Assembly: GCA_963669155.1 (NCBI GenBank)
Contig: OZ022576.1
Location: forward strand, 9,341,210 to 9,405,209
DNA length: 64,000 nucleotides
DNA from: Arbacia lixula
Lineage: Eukaryota; Echinodermata; Echinoidea; Arbacioida; Arbaciidae
Reading direction: 5' to 3'
Both the position numbers and the translations under genes were made by a program. Below, one piece after another: positions 25,581 to 35,814 of this stretch. Below the pieces are notes generated by a model. It did not search any database. It saw only the letters and a list, made by a program, of their open reading frames with translations, and was not told where the DNA came from. The stretch's first letter is position 1. The number at the start of each line of letters is the position of its first letter.

Positions 25581-28500
25581 TTTTTGCGTGTGAGTATGTA
25601 TGTGAGTGTGTATGTGTGTGTGTAGGGGGATGGGGTGGACTTACATGTTTTGTGTGGAGGTGGATTTATATGTTCGGGGGGGGGGGGGTATCAGAAAAGA
25701 TTTCATTCTTATGTATTATGGAATTGCTTTATTATCATTACTATTATACATATCTATTAGTATTATGATTATTATTCTATTTAATAGGAATATAATTTAT
25801 AAGTTGCATATTCAGATAGAATATGGCACATATATATTGTGTTTATATACAAGTGGTATATCATACTTTATTGTGTTTATTGAATCAATAGAAATATTAC
25901 GTTTATGGATTTGTAATTCTGTTATAAAGTGAAATTGTTTATTTCATTATGTGAATGAAATCAAATAAAGAATATGGAAAAAAAAAGTGTGTGTTCGTGT
26001 GTGTGCGCCGCGCACTTATGAGTGTATGTATTTACTAATAGTGTATTGCATAGTATTGTAATGCGCACGTTTATCGATTCCGCTTGAAATATTAGGGAAT
26101 ACTAGTATCGTGGTTGCACTAGCACTTAATATAATTCCGCTGAAAGTCAGTTTCCAATTATTTTTTGGAAGTTTTTATACAGCATTTTCTTCAATTTTCA
26201 GTGTGTTTTCTTTTTAGTCTATTTTGTTTGACCTGCATAAAAGGCTACCCCGTCTTTAAGACTCATTAATGTGAATATCATTCCTCCTCTTTCTGCACCT
26301 AGATTTAACCGAGTCAACGCCATTGGAACCGCCTGTCGGTACCGCGAGCAGGACTGTCTTGACAAGGCCTCAGAACTCTTCCATGAATACATGGCGAACG
26401 ATGCGAACGCCTCGTATGCCGGGCTGCCAGACTACAGTGTGAACCCGTAAGTCAGATAAAAATTCATTACTGAACCATAGTAATAGTAAAATTGCTCCTT
26501 GTGATGTTTCCATGGTAAAAGTGTCAGACAATACTATTTAAGAAATTATTAAACTTTCGATAATACCATGTTGTTGATATCCTAATAAAGCCCATTCATT
26601 TCAGTGAAGTTTGTATGGCAAAGTAGGCCTATTCCTGTAAAACCACGTGGTTGTATGACCATAGTCGTTATTCGTTTCCCTTTGAAGCCCGTCAATTTCT
26701 TATAACAGTGATGTTTCCGTTCAATGCTTAAGTATTACCGTTCTATGTGCCATGAGGTTGTATTTTTTTCCATTGCTGTCGTTGATATTGCTTTGACCCT
26801 CTGTGTGACAGCTAAAGTGCTGCTCTATGGAACACAAATGGCACAAACATAGTTAAAGCCGCTCCATTTCTTAAAACATTGATTTTCGTTTTGTATGGCA
26901 AGGTAATAATATGAAATAGAAAGAAAAACGGCAAATGTAACGATTTATAAATACCAAGGCGGTCAGTCGCTTTGCTGGAGTGGAGAAACCCTAGGCATCG
27001 AATTTGGCATTATACCACCAGCGGTAGCCATCGGGAAATGTCCTCCGTGTTAACGCGCAGTACCTTAATAAAGTCCCTCCTCCTTAAAGAGTGCCCCCCT
27101 CTATCCAACCCCAGCATCTCCCCCAACCTGAAGACCAGCGTGTACTGCTACGGCATCCAGGAGGGCGGGCAGGAGGAGTGGGACTTCGGATGGAAGAAAT
27201 ACGAGGATACCAACGACGCGGCGGAGAAGTCCAAGTGGCGTTCCGCCCTCTCGTGTTCACAGGCACCATGGATCCTCAGCAGGTCAGTGACAAGGCGTGA
27301 TGTTACATCATGAAGACACGAACGATCAAATACCAGTTGTTAAAAACATTTTTTTTTTTACATCCTTCCACACTTAAAAAAAAATAGTTAAAACTCGAAT
27401 CATGTTTAAGTTCAAACATCTTATAATCAAATGATTTCAAATTTAAGAAGGTTTTGTGCCATCTCATCAATTCATACTTTTGTATTAATCAATGTAATAT
27501 TCAATAGGTTTTTCACTTTTTGACAAATATGAGTGTGTATTTTGATCGTTAATTCAAAACACAACAATGCCCCTTGTGCACCATATATGTTAATCCACAA
27601 GGTCTTTTCTACCAGAAGCATCATGACTTAATGACACTGTGATGGTGGATTGGCAGATGTGATGCACAATGGACATTGTTGTGTTCTGAATTAATCATCT
27701 GATACCCACATAAAGTTTGTTCCTGGTCCGTCAAAAACATGAAATCTCGTGAAACATTTAAAATATTAATTCAAGAATATCGATTGATGAAGTGTTTCGA
27801 AATATGCTCCCTCCTCATTTTTTTTTAAATCAAAAATTATATAATTTTACTTTGTTTGATGGTAAATTTCAGCTTGATACAAGGTGTAACTGTTTTGATA
27901 TTATTTTTCAGAAGTATCATATGTTCTTTTAACATCTAGTACGTAAAAAATAGTACGAATTAAGACCAATTGGCTCTTTAAGATAAAAGGTAGTCGTGGT
28001 TATAATAAAAGCGAGCCGTAAATTTTGGCAGGGGCATTTGGTCTTCGTCACTATAAGGATTTTATTTCATTTCAGCGATTTTATCATTTTCATGACTACA
28101 CGGTTTCCTGAAATCAAACAAGAATAGGACCCATGGTCATATCAGAATGACACTTAGTTGATTCACAGTTCCTATAGTCTTCGTGACTTCTTCCCCTAAC
28201 ATGTGAAAACAAATGTCTGCATGAAAGAAGTCATTCAGTGATGTAGGCATGAAATAAAGAAGAGGTGCAGTATACATAACTGTAGTAGCTAAAATACCAC
28301 TTGTTTTTCATTTATCGTATTCTTAACGTCCAACTTTTTCACATCAAGTTTAGCTTTACATGCATAAACGACATTATTACGTACAGTATATAGTACTGTC
28401 TAACCGTTTGTCCTGTTCGTGTGATAAAGCATGCTTTTCTAATAGATGATTGAGAAACTTGTTCATGATCAGCTCACTAAATGAATTGTCATTCATCTCT

Positions 28501-31500
28501 CTCTCTCTTGTTGTAAGGTACCTGGAGTACTCACTGGATGCCGATAAGGTGCGAAAGCAAGATTCATCCTACGTCATCCGTTACGTATCCCAGAATTACG
28601 TCGGACGATCTCTGGCCTGGGACTTCTTGAGGAATGAATGGGACACGTTATTTGAGTTGTAAGACACCCCCCCCCCTCTCATCATATTATTTAATGTTAG
28701 ACATGATCTGGAACTTGTATTATTAATATTTGCGATTTGAGGAAAGAAAGTGATATATGCTTACATTTGCATAATTAATCAATAATAAACGGATTTTAAT
28801 TGCCATCTAAAATCTACTTATGGCTGACCCATGATTTAGTGTTTTTTGTTATCACGTTTACATTTTTACATTTAGACCGTTATTTTTCTTTTTCACCTTT
28901 TGAATGAATAGCCTATTGAATCGTACAACGTTGCTTTATTTTGTAAACTTGAATTAAAAAAAAAACATTTCCTGTGAATTATTGATATTTTGTACGGGAA
29001 TTAGACCCCCTTTTCACGTTTCTTCTTCCTAATAATTTCTACTTTCGTCTTTGCGATATACCACAGCTATGGCGGGAGTTCATTCTCGTTTGGTAACATT
29101 ATCGCGGAAGTGACCGCAGATTTTAACACTCAACTTGAATACGACGAGGTACGTATAAACTATACTCATAATTTTCACCTTTAAATAGCCATTGTAGCAC
29201 TCTTTAAGTAAACATTTTCATCATCTCTTTTGTTTTCAACTAGTGCTGTTCTAATGCATTGTTTTATTGTGCTGAAATTCTTAAATTCACCTCCTTCGTG
29301 TTTCCATTCATGTGCACCGTGTTGCATTATAAGGCGGTAGTGGGCTTTTGAATTATATTTCTGCTCATGTGGAAATGTTTTGCGATATGTTTTTTTCGTC
29401 CTTTTTTGAGTGTTTCTATGCTATATATTTTTGCGTAAAGCGAAAAATTGATGTTTTTGCTTTTCTTATAGCCAAACCAGCAATCGTGTACACACATCCA
29501 ATATCCGTTTGGTGTTTCATGTTGTGTCCAGAAATCAGCTAAACGCTTGCGATTGAGGCGGTAACAACGTGACGCTGTTATTTTCGCGCTCCACAGATGA
29601 GCCAAAAGAACATATCGCCTAAATTTCCACTTTTGCATTACTCCTTTAGCACTACGGCATACAAACTACCTCCAGATTGAAAATGTACCACGCTTTTATA
29701 GAGCTGACACCCATTCAAATGTAGAAGTAATTTTCATGTCCATCTATCATGGCACTTTGATATTCGTTGCATTGTTACGCGCCTGATTGTTATGTTTATA
29801 GATTAGCCTATATACATGTATACTCTTATTTGGCAAGTTTTCTTGGTTTCTTCTTGTCATATGTGGCGGTGAACTGTATGTGTGATCATGGTGATGGGAA
29901 GCTAATCCGTTTGATTTATTTCCAAGCATGTTGCATCGTGGGCATTTTGTATCAGTTATGCGATTTCTGGTGTCTCTGTAATAAGTATAGAGGGGCATTT
30001 TCCTGTAGATTTATCAATATTTAAATGTTGTTTTATTGTTTAGTTTGTTTTAGTTTGTGAGATGCAAATTTCTAAAGATTTATTCTAGTCCATGTTGGTA
30101 GGAAAGTAAAATTGTGTATCAAGAATTGTAGTCTGCATGTAATGCCAAGCGTAGATACAATGCCTGCAACTTCCTCTAACAGTGGATAACTTATGGAAAA
30201 CTCAAATATGTATGTGCAATTTATTTTTTCTCTGTGATAATTGGAATTAGAGTAATCTAGTTAACACAATGTATGCTAGATTTAACATCCCATATGGATA
30301 GCATAGGCGTCAACAGCTGCTTACACACAAGGGGTTGATCAAAGGGACTGGAGAGACTTAACCTCTCTCTGCAGGTGAAAGTATTACATTTTTGTACATT
30401 CAACAGGTCTAAAGTGCCTCATTCATCTAGAAATGATTACAACAGTTTACTTTTTGAGCAATGATATGACTATTCGGACACACTTCAATCAACATTTCTT
30501 CTCTAAGCATCCCGAAATATATTTCACGTCACTACACATTATTTTCTCCCAATCACATAAGCATTGTATATATAAAACATAATTGACACATGTATGTGTC
30601 CTGTATTCTTCAACATTGTTACTTGTTTATCATATTGCGAGTGAGAATTATTAGATATTGAATGTGGTGTTACGTAGACTCATATTCATTCAATGTGCAT
30701 GTTTTGTTATAAAAACAAATTTTGTATTCAAAAGACAAATCATTTAAAAACAGTTGTGTACTCAAGGCTTCCATTATGACGCAAGCCATTTTAGATCATG
30801 ATTATCATCTGTCATTCCATATAATCACACGCTTATGTGTGAGGTTCATCATTACCGAGGCAAATATCATTTTTCCCAATCAAGATGGGAAATTCTTGTT
30901 AAATTTAGACACAATAATGATAAATGAATGATTTCATGACTTCTCAGCAGTATAACAACCACTGCGGTTAATCAGCACAATGATTCTTGTGTAACTGGGG
31001 GTCTTCATATTAAATCTTCTAAATAGAACGGGGAAAGAGAGAGGAAAATGTTGTTCGGGGAAGTGTTGTGAACAGTCAAACCTGTTACAATGACCATTGC
31101 CTCGAAAGATCCTTCACAGACTGATACGGAAGTAACAACTTACAATAATGACATATGGACCAACTCCATTACTACTAGGAAGCAATTTGCAGTCTAAAAA
31201 AAAAATCATCCTACAAACTATTTATTGCAACAAACGAAAAACTTACCAGTCACACAAAAGATCAAAACCTTGTGTTTATGGAAGATCTTAATAAAAATGT
31301 CAAGTTCTTGATTTGCAAATGCTAATTCGATGTTTGATGTCTGATGTTGATGTTTTGCTTCTTTCAGCTCGTCGAATTCGGCGTCGGCAGGAATTTCGGG
31401 TCGGCAACGCGGACGTACGAGCAGACCCTCGAGTTGACGCAAGCCAACATCGCCTGGATGAACGCCAACGCTGAAATCGTAGCTGATTGGCTACAAAACG

Positions 31501-31517
31501 CAGCGGAGCCTCTGTAA
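10794..31517 (+). CDS. membrane aminopeptidase, M1 family (aminopeptidase N-like), form A
   Basis: A type II membrane zinc aminopeptidase that removes N-terminal residues from peptides outside the cell. I placed 18 coding exons: 10794-11177, 11405-11724, 14000-14273, 15238-15358, 15740-15894, 16460-16573, 17055-17189, 17983-18114, 20902-21077, 21819-21910, 23068-23204, 23611-23814, 24523-24602, 26303-26446, 27115-27282, 28518-28658, 29067-29148 and 31368-31517. All introns are GT/AG and every junction keeps frame. They sum to 3009 bp (1002 residues), close to vertebrate APN at about 967. GAMEN is at residues 377-381 and HELAH at 413-417, with the third zinc ligand Glu436 exactly 18 residues after the second His. 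The enzyme should therefore be active. Human ANPEP, ENPEP and related M1 genes are all possible relatives, and substrate preference cannot be read from sequence. Confidence 0.96.
11405..14273 (+). CDS. aminopeptidase exons 2-3: N-terminal beta domain
   Basis: Exon 2 (11405-11724, phase 2 out) encodes the beta-sandwich start, ending SGFYRSSY, a hallmark of M1 enzymes. Exon 3 (14000-14273) continues with [18 protein letters not shown] and MDEP, matching the family pattern xATTQFEPTDARRAFPCxDEP. The two are separated by a 2.3-kb intron full of repeats. The split codon across the junction reads Ile. A frame continuing past either donor gives only non-homologous residues, which supports the chosen ends. 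Confidence 0.95.
11725..12629. other. aminopeptidase intron 2, 5' part
   Basis: Contains a purine-only GGA/GAA tract at about 11758-11923 whose open frames are low complexity. The rest is purine-rich intron with no exon seen. Confidence 0.7.
12630..13040. mobile_element. MITE with AAACGCGTTT palindromes
   Basis: The ends are inverted: GGCCGTGTTTATCAACT near 12632 and GAGTTGATAAACACGCC ending near 13036. The roughly 410-bp interior holds eight ACGCGT cores, mostly within AAACGCGTTT, and three internal copies of TGCGTTTATCAACTC. It has no reading frame. Terminal inverted repeats and small size fit a non-autonomous DNA element. The superfamily is undetermined. Confidence 0.75.
13161..13301. mobile_element. 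foldback palindrome
   Basis: GAGCTGCTAAAATGTAACC at 13161 is matched on the other strand by GAGCTGCTAAAGTGTAACC ending at 13301. The arms extend to a shared AACTTGCCGC, about 42 bp each, around a short AT-rich loop. It would form a long imperfect hairpin and is probably a small MITE. Confidence 0.7.
14274..15237. other. aminopeptidase intron 3
   Basis: Nothing recognised except a CT-rich stretch at about 14960-15220 that merges with the polypyrimidine tract of exon 4's acceptor. Confidence 0.6.
15238..16573 (+). CDS. aminopeptidase exons 4-6: catalytic core
   Basis: Exon 4 (15238-15358) encodes [20 protein letters not shown]. Exon 5 (15740-15894) encodes [19 protein letters not shown] and ends with HELAHQ. 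Exon 6 (16460-16573) starts [25 protein letters not shown] binds the substrate N-terminus. The two His of HELAH and Glu436 of LNEGF bind zinc, and the Glu within HELAH is the general base, as established for family M1. All these residues are present, and the intron interrupts the motif exactly between HELAHQ and WFGN. Confidence 0.98.
15359..15739. repeat. aminopeptidase intron 4 with (GT)n
   Basis: A (GT)n microsatellite lies at about 15424-15500. No other feature is seen in this short intron. Confidence 0.8.
15907..16223. repeat. polypyrimidine TTC/CTT tract
   Basis: About 300 bases of nearly pure pyrimidine with CTT/TTC triplets occupy intron 5 between the HELAHQ exon and the WFGN exon. 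Such tracts can form triplex DNA. The open Ser/Phe-rich frame across it is low complexity and not a gene. Confidence 0.9.
16574..17982. other. aminopeptidase introns 6 and 7
   Basis: Outside exon 7 (17055-17189) I see no repeat family or exon in these introns. Confidence 0.5.
17055..18114 (+). CDS. aminopeptidase exons 7-8: end of catalytic domain
   Basis: Exon 7 (17055-17189) encodes [18 protein letters not shown] and …[10 protein letters not shown]. Exon 8 (17983-18114) encodes [17 protein letters not shown] and …[13 protein letters not shown]. The [12 protein letters not shown] segment is the conserved helix region of M1 peptidases that carries the transition-state Tyr nearby. Both exons start and end in phase 0. 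Confidence 0.95.
18172..18613. repeat. 130-bp direct duplication in aminopeptidase intron 8
   Basis: The segment at about 18172-18302 (starting TAGTCCAGATACTGGCCGTA) recurs at about 18482-18610 with only a few differences, about 311 bp apart. Both copies carry GCGCGACTCCACGAATCTGT. No coding potential is seen. It may be the internal repeat of an unrecognised element. Confidence 0.85.
18909..20813. mobile_element. non-autonomous DNA transposon, 1.9 kb
   Basis: The ends are inverted: GGCCCGGTCCCAGTG at 18909 and, on the opposite strand, GGCCCGGTCCCACTG ending at 20813. Both ends continue into AT-rich sequence strewn with CCGCAAT/TGCGCAT sub-repeats, for example near 19120-19210 and 20440-20560. 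No transposase reading frame is present. I could not define a clear target-site duplication. It sits inside aminopeptidase intron 8, ending 88 bp before exon 9. Confidence 0.75.
20902..28658 (+). CDS. aminopeptidase exons 9-16: C-terminal ERAP1-like domain
   Basis: Exons 20902-21077, 21819-21910, 23068-23204, 23611-23814, 24523-24602, 26303-26446, 27115-27282 and 28518-28658. They encode, in order, [111 protein letters not shown] and [16 protein letters not shown]. These match the linker beta domain and the long alpha-helical C-terminal domain of M1 aminopeptidases in the expected order, with no missing block. Exon 16 ends in phase 2 and can join either copy of the duplicated last exons. Confidence 0.95.
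21078..23067. other. aminopeptidase introns 9 and 10
   Basis: Outside exon 10 (21819-21910) these hold low-complexity patches: a G-rich stretch after 21078, poly(G) near 22058 and poly(C)/poly(A) near 22590. No further exon or mobile element was recognised. Confidence 0.5.
23995..24075 (+). pseudogene. decayed copy of the end of aminopeptidase exon 12
   Basis: The segment GTTTAGCAGATACTCCGGTT and its flanks match the last roughly 45 bases of exon 12 (GTTCAGCAGATACTCCGGCT, 23779-23814) and extend into the intron's CCCCTCCCC region. The copy lies 226 bp downstream, inside intron 12. It has a one-base insertion at the former donor and several substitutions, so it is a non-functional local duplication. 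Confidence 0.75.
24761..25986 (+). mobile_element. 5'-truncated LINE with zf-RVT C-terminus
   Basis: The element retains only the end of the reverse-transcriptase protein, in frame to TAA/TGA-type termination at 25443-25445. The zf-RVT domain is clear: [15 protein letters not shown], then a CCHC knuckle CSFC…H….C ([19 protein letters not shown]) and a following LW. A roughly 540-bp 3' region follows with AATAAA at 25964-25969 and a short poly(A) at 25978-25986. Catalytic reverse-transcriptase motifs are absent, so it is dead. It lies in aminopeptidase intron 13 between two (GT)n blocks. L1/Tx1-like is the likely clade. Confidence 0.85.
26447..27114. other. aminopeptidase intron 14
   Basis: No exon, repeat unit or RNA gene was recognised. 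TAGGCCTA occurs at 26624. Confidence 0.5.
27548..27775. mobile_element. foldback element in aminopeptidase intron 15
   Basis: The arm TTAATTCAAAACACAACAAT at 27549 is inverted against ATTGTTGTGTTCTGAATTAA ending near 27695. The arms run about 50 bp through a shared GTGCA…AATCCAC. The central and right part recurs at 50551-50730, so this is a dispersed repeat family. Confidence 0.7.
29067..31517 (+). CDS. aminopeptidase terminal exons 17A and 18A
   Basis: Exon 17A (29067-29148, 82 bp, phase 2 in, phase 0 out) encodes [16 protein letters not shown]. Exon 18A (31368-31517, 50 codons with TAA) encodes …[20 protein letters not shown] and ends AAEPL. These match the C-terminal helices of M1 enzymes (pattern GT/SRxxEQxLExTxANIxWM). 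A possible poly(A) signal AATAAA lies at 31708-31713. Confidence 0.93.
29149..31367. other. aminopeptidase intron 17A
   Basis: A 2.2-kb AT-rich intron with no recognised exon, RNA gene or named repeat. The sequence between about 29325 and 29610 begins TAAGGCGGTA and later contains TCGCCTAAATT, a weak hint of a mobile element that I could not confirm. Confidence 0.4.
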
Positions 31518-34081
31518 AGGAGAGAAAATGCCCCCCTTTTGATCTGACAACCACCCCATCTTTCTCCTCCTACTCCCACATTAAACCCGCAAAACACCCA
31601 CCTCATAATCTCCTACGCAACCAAATCAACAGCTCGACACAACGGGGAGTACTTTGCAGAGAGGAATATCATTCGTCGCCAGACGATACATCACATAGTG
31701 CTTCGCGAATAAATGAGCGATTTGGATAGTACGGTGTCCAGTTGATTTTTTTATCCAATACGCACACAAGTATTCTAAGATAGCTGTACAAATAATTATT
31801 TCGCTTCCAACGAATATCCTCAGCGTGTATCTATTCATTAGACCAATTTCCCTACACACACGGCTATACTAAGCCTGCTATCATTCTCTCCTGTGATTGT
31901 ACGTTGAGGCTAATGAGAGTAATACAGGGCAACCGTCTTTGGAAATGCATCATTTTGCTTGAAGCCCAGACAGACCAAATCAATGTTCTCAAGTCCATCT
32001 TCAATGGACCATAATTTAGTTTAACCTTGTGGTGTTGGACAAAAAAAGAAAGAAAGCGAGATAGAATAATATCTTCATATCAATATGTGCGTATTCCCAT
32101 TCATGATTGACAGCTATATGCGTACCGTCTTCAACCGAACTAGCCACGCCTCTATACTACACCTCTATACTTCAATTAAAATGTATATTCAGTAATCTAT
32201 TATTCATCGAGCAGTGACAGAATTGCAGTGTGTGTTCGGCAACATTTCAGTCGAGTTGTTGGCATTTGGGGAGGACTGGTAAAGCCACAAACAAGGTGGT
32301 TTAAAGAGCTAAAGCATTCCATTTTGATACAACTGTTGTACCAGTGTCTACAAGGTCGTTCTCTATGTTTGCCCTGCATGGTGCGTTACCAGTAGCCCCA
32401 GATCTGCGACACAGTACCTAGGTGTCATCATGTTCTCAAGAGAGAAAATATATATATAACCCCGTACATGTTTATTTTCTGAATTATTCCAGTTTGTATA
32501 TCCTTTTCTTCTCTGGTTATATTTGAGAAAGTTCATCCCCAAAACTGTTCTTCTTTTCGTGTTTCTGTTTCGGGAAACCAATTTGTATTCAGAAATGATC
32601 GTTAAATGATATGTTAATTATTTTGCTTTAATGATATCTATCAAATGTATCTATTGTGCATCAGGAGAAATGTATTTTTTTTTGCAATCAATTGAGTCTG
32701 AGAATAATTGAATAGAAATGTAAATAGTGCGTCTTCAATTCCTCAGTCTGTGTCACAGGAACCGTCACTTTTAGAAAGGAAATGTTACCTTAAAAAATAA
32801 TATACATAAGTCAAGTTATATTCGTTGGTATGAATTCATAAACATTCTGTGATGTTGTTTTGCAATTTACAACAAACACACATTTACATTTTTCATATCA
32901 GATGGTTTACCTTTTTAAAGGAACATATATTCTTAATATGAACTAGCGATGTGCATCTAGCGATGTGTTTGTTGCATTGTATTTTCTTCATTTACCGTAG
33001 TACTTGCGTCAGTGCTCTGTAACAAAACTCCGCGTTCTAGTCATAGACATAGCTTTAGTAAGGAACCCATTCATATTGTAGTTATTTACTTAAACATAAT
33101 TGTAAGGATAATTTCGTGTTTCAAATTATTGTCTTTTGTATGATATCGTAATAAATCTCTGCAATACCGAAGTCCGCGCTTCTATGAAAACGTTGTGCGT
33201 GATGGACTTCAAGATATGTCGACGGTGTAATGTAGAAGCTTGCTATTATAGTCATGGTAATTCATTAGAGGTTGCCATCAACACGCACTTGCCTGTCTCA
33301 GTATCTATTTCAATAAATTAAAAACTTGAGTAGATATTGCTAGTTTGATGCGATTTCAAGGAGTAAGTTTCAATGCAGGTGTGTCGATGAATGTATAAAA
33401 CTCGTGTCCATTCATACAAAATGTGTCTGACATCGTAAAGCTGGCATCGCGTTTCATAATCATGATAACGAAAGCAAACGATGTAAGCATAGTTGTTTCA
33501 TGTTGGTCGTCTTTTATAGTGCAGCTTCATCGACGGAGATGATTATAGATACCGTTTATGTATCTATTGAACAGGTATGATATTTGTATTGAATTTGATT
33601 CTTATTGAAATCTATTGTGTATTTGTAAGATAAATCGTCATATTTGAATATTTATCATGTGAAGTATAGGATTCTCAGAAGGTTGACGGGTTCATTGGAG
33701 AGACAAGACAGCGGCCGAAAATTTATTTAGAAAAGCCAAAGAATTCAAATGGTAAAATGGGTTGTTAAACTGGTCAGACTCAGCGACCGTTATGATACAG
33801 AGAATGAATTGAAATAAAGATACTCACATAATTACAAAAACAGAATACGGTTTCAACCTTTCTTTAAAGACTTATTATGGTCGTGCACCATTCACCCCCC
33901 CCCCCTCCCAAACAATTTCTAGCGGTTGGGGGTAAATCGTACAGGGGATTTTCTAGTAAGGCCAAAGAGTTTGAAGGAAAGAGAGAGAAAGAACGATAAA
34001 GAAAAAAGAGGAAGAATAGAACACGAATGTCTGGATGATGATTATTATGATGTTGATGATAATGACGACATCGATTAGGTT
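31518..34081. other. 3'UTR of form A and intron toward exon 17B
   Basis: No exon is seen. It holds candidate poly(A) signals (31708; AATAAA also near 33311) and AT-rich sequence. A poly(C) run lies near 33894. Confidence 0.5.
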
Positions 34082-35150
34082 ATGGTAATGGTGACACTTG
34101 CTAGTGATGATGACGATGAAAGTGAGGGTGGTCACGATGGTAGTGATGGGGTGACGATTGATAGTGACGGCGGTGAGGGTGAGAGTGAAGGTGGTTACGG
34201 TGATAGTGATGGTGGCAACGATGGTAGTGATGGTGGTGACCATGGTAGTGATTGTCGTGACAGTGCAGTGATGGTGGTGACGATGGTAGTGATTGTTGTG
34301 ACAGTGTAGTGATGGTGGTGACGATGGTAGTGATTGTTGTAACAATGGTAGTGATGGTGGTGACGATGGTAGTGATGCTGGTGACGATGGTAGTAATGGT
34401 GGTGACCATGGTAATGATTGTTGTGACAATGGTAGTGATGGTGGTGACCATGGTAATGATTGTTGTGACAGTGTAGTGATGGTGGTGACCATGGTAGTGA
34501 TTGTTGTGACAATGGTAGTGATGGTGGTGACCATGGTAATGATTGTTGTGACAATGGTAGTGATTGTTGTGACAGTGTAGTGATGGTGGTGACCATGGTA
34601 ATGATTGTTGTGACAATGGTAGTGATGGTGGTGACGATGGTAGTAATGGTGGTGACCATGGTAGCGATGGTGGTGACGATGGTAGTGATTGTTGTGACAG
34701 TGTAGTGATGGTGGTGACCATGGTAATGATTGTTGTGACAATGGTAGTGATGGCGGTGACCATGGTAATGATTGTTGTGACAATGGTAGTGATGGTAGTG
34801 ACGATGGTAGTGATTGTTGTGACAATGGTAGTGATGGTGGTGACGATGATATAGCGATGGTGGTGACGATGGTAGTAATGGTGGTGACCATGGTAGTGAT
34901 GGTGGTGGCGATGGTAATGATTGTTGTGACAATGGTAGGGATGGTGGTGACGATGGTAGTGATGGTTGCGACGATGGTAGTGATGGTGGTGACGATGTTA
35001 GTGATGGTGGTGACAATGGTAGTGACGCTGGTCACGATGATAGTGATGGGGACAATGGTAGTGATGGTGGTAATGATGGCAGTGATAATGGTGATGATGA
35101 TAGTGATGGTGGTGATGGTGATAGTGATGGTAGTGACGACGATGAAAATC
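34082..35150. repeat. GGTGAC/GATGGTAGT minisatellite
   Basis: About 1.07 kb of variants of a 21-bp unit (AGTGATGGTGGTGACNATGGT), often mixed with TGATTGTTGTGACAATGGT. Because the unit length is a multiple of three, long open frames occur on both strands (Thr/Ile/Val-rich, or His/Pro/Ser-rich). They are repeat translations, not genes. Confidence 0.95.
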
Positions 35151-35244
35151 AAGCTGATTACTTCATCAGTTATTATGAAAATAAATGATATATTATAAAA
35201 ACTGAAGGTGATAAAGGGATAATTTGATAATTCATGTATATATA

Positions 35245-35747
35245 TACCATTGTTCTCTTCATCCATTTCTTTCACAAAATATTTGAATAAAAAGTTGCCA
35301 AAGCTGTTGTATATGTATAATTTCTTACATTTATATACTTTCTCCCATACGTGTACTGCATCAAAGTAATAGCTTTGATCCAGCTGAGGCATGGCGGCTT
35401 GTCATTGTTCAAAACCCACCTGCACCCAACAAAGGAAATTATCATTGGTATAGTGTCGAGAATTTGTCAATCTGACGGTCAATCGGATCGGGGTCGCCTT
35501 AGCCACTAACCCGTCTCTGTGGTCTAGTGGTCAAGGCACCGGCGTTCAAAGCTGGGGGCCCGGGTTCGATTCCCTTGCAGAGACATTTTTTCGGCATCAC
35601 CAATTTTTCCAAAGGGTAGGTAGCTCTGGGGAACCTTGATTTAAGCTACGCCTACCATTGTTCTCTTCATCCATTTCTTTCACAAAATATTTAAATAAAA
35701 GAGTTGCCAAAGCTGTTGTATATGTATAATTTCTTACATTTATATAT
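35245..35747. repeat. 95-bp direct repeats flanking a tRNA-like insert
   Basis: A block starting TACCATTGTTCTCTTCATCC occurs at 35245-35337 and again at 35653-35747 with only small indels, 408 bp apart. Between the copies lies a tRNA-like sequence. The arrangement ends just upstream of the duplicated exon 17B. Confidence 0.85.
35513..35584 (+). mobile_element. tRNA-related sequence (SINE head or tRNA pseudogene)
   Basis: 72 bases. The acceptor arms GTCTCTG and CAGAGAC pair over seven bases. Box A is TGGTCTAGTGG and box B is GGTTCGATTCC. An anticodon-arm stem CCGGC/GCTGG encloses the loop GTTCAAA, giving the triplet TCA. The T stem has two mismatches, so a working tRNA is unlikely. The body resembles tRNA-Glu. 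Confidence 0.6.
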
Positions 35748-35814
35748 ATATATATATATATAAATGAGAAAAGAGAGCTCTTATATATATATATATATTT
35801 GATTCTTTTCCCAG

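Noticed and set aside
29767..30024. Cys/Tyr-rich 85-residue frame in aminopeptidase intron 17A
   Set aside because: AT-rich chance frame with no splice or start context and no family signature.
33953..35392. Open frames up to 479 residues across the GGT/GAC minisatellite, minus strand
   Set aside because: The residues are Thr/Ile/Val, His or Ser/Pro repeats in several frames at once, as expected from a repeat whose unit is a multiple of three.
35513..35584. Functional tRNA with anticodon TCA (selenocysteine or suppressor)
   Set aside because: The T stem is mismatched, the length and arms do not fit tRNA-Sec, and the body looks like a tRNA-Glu-derived SINE.
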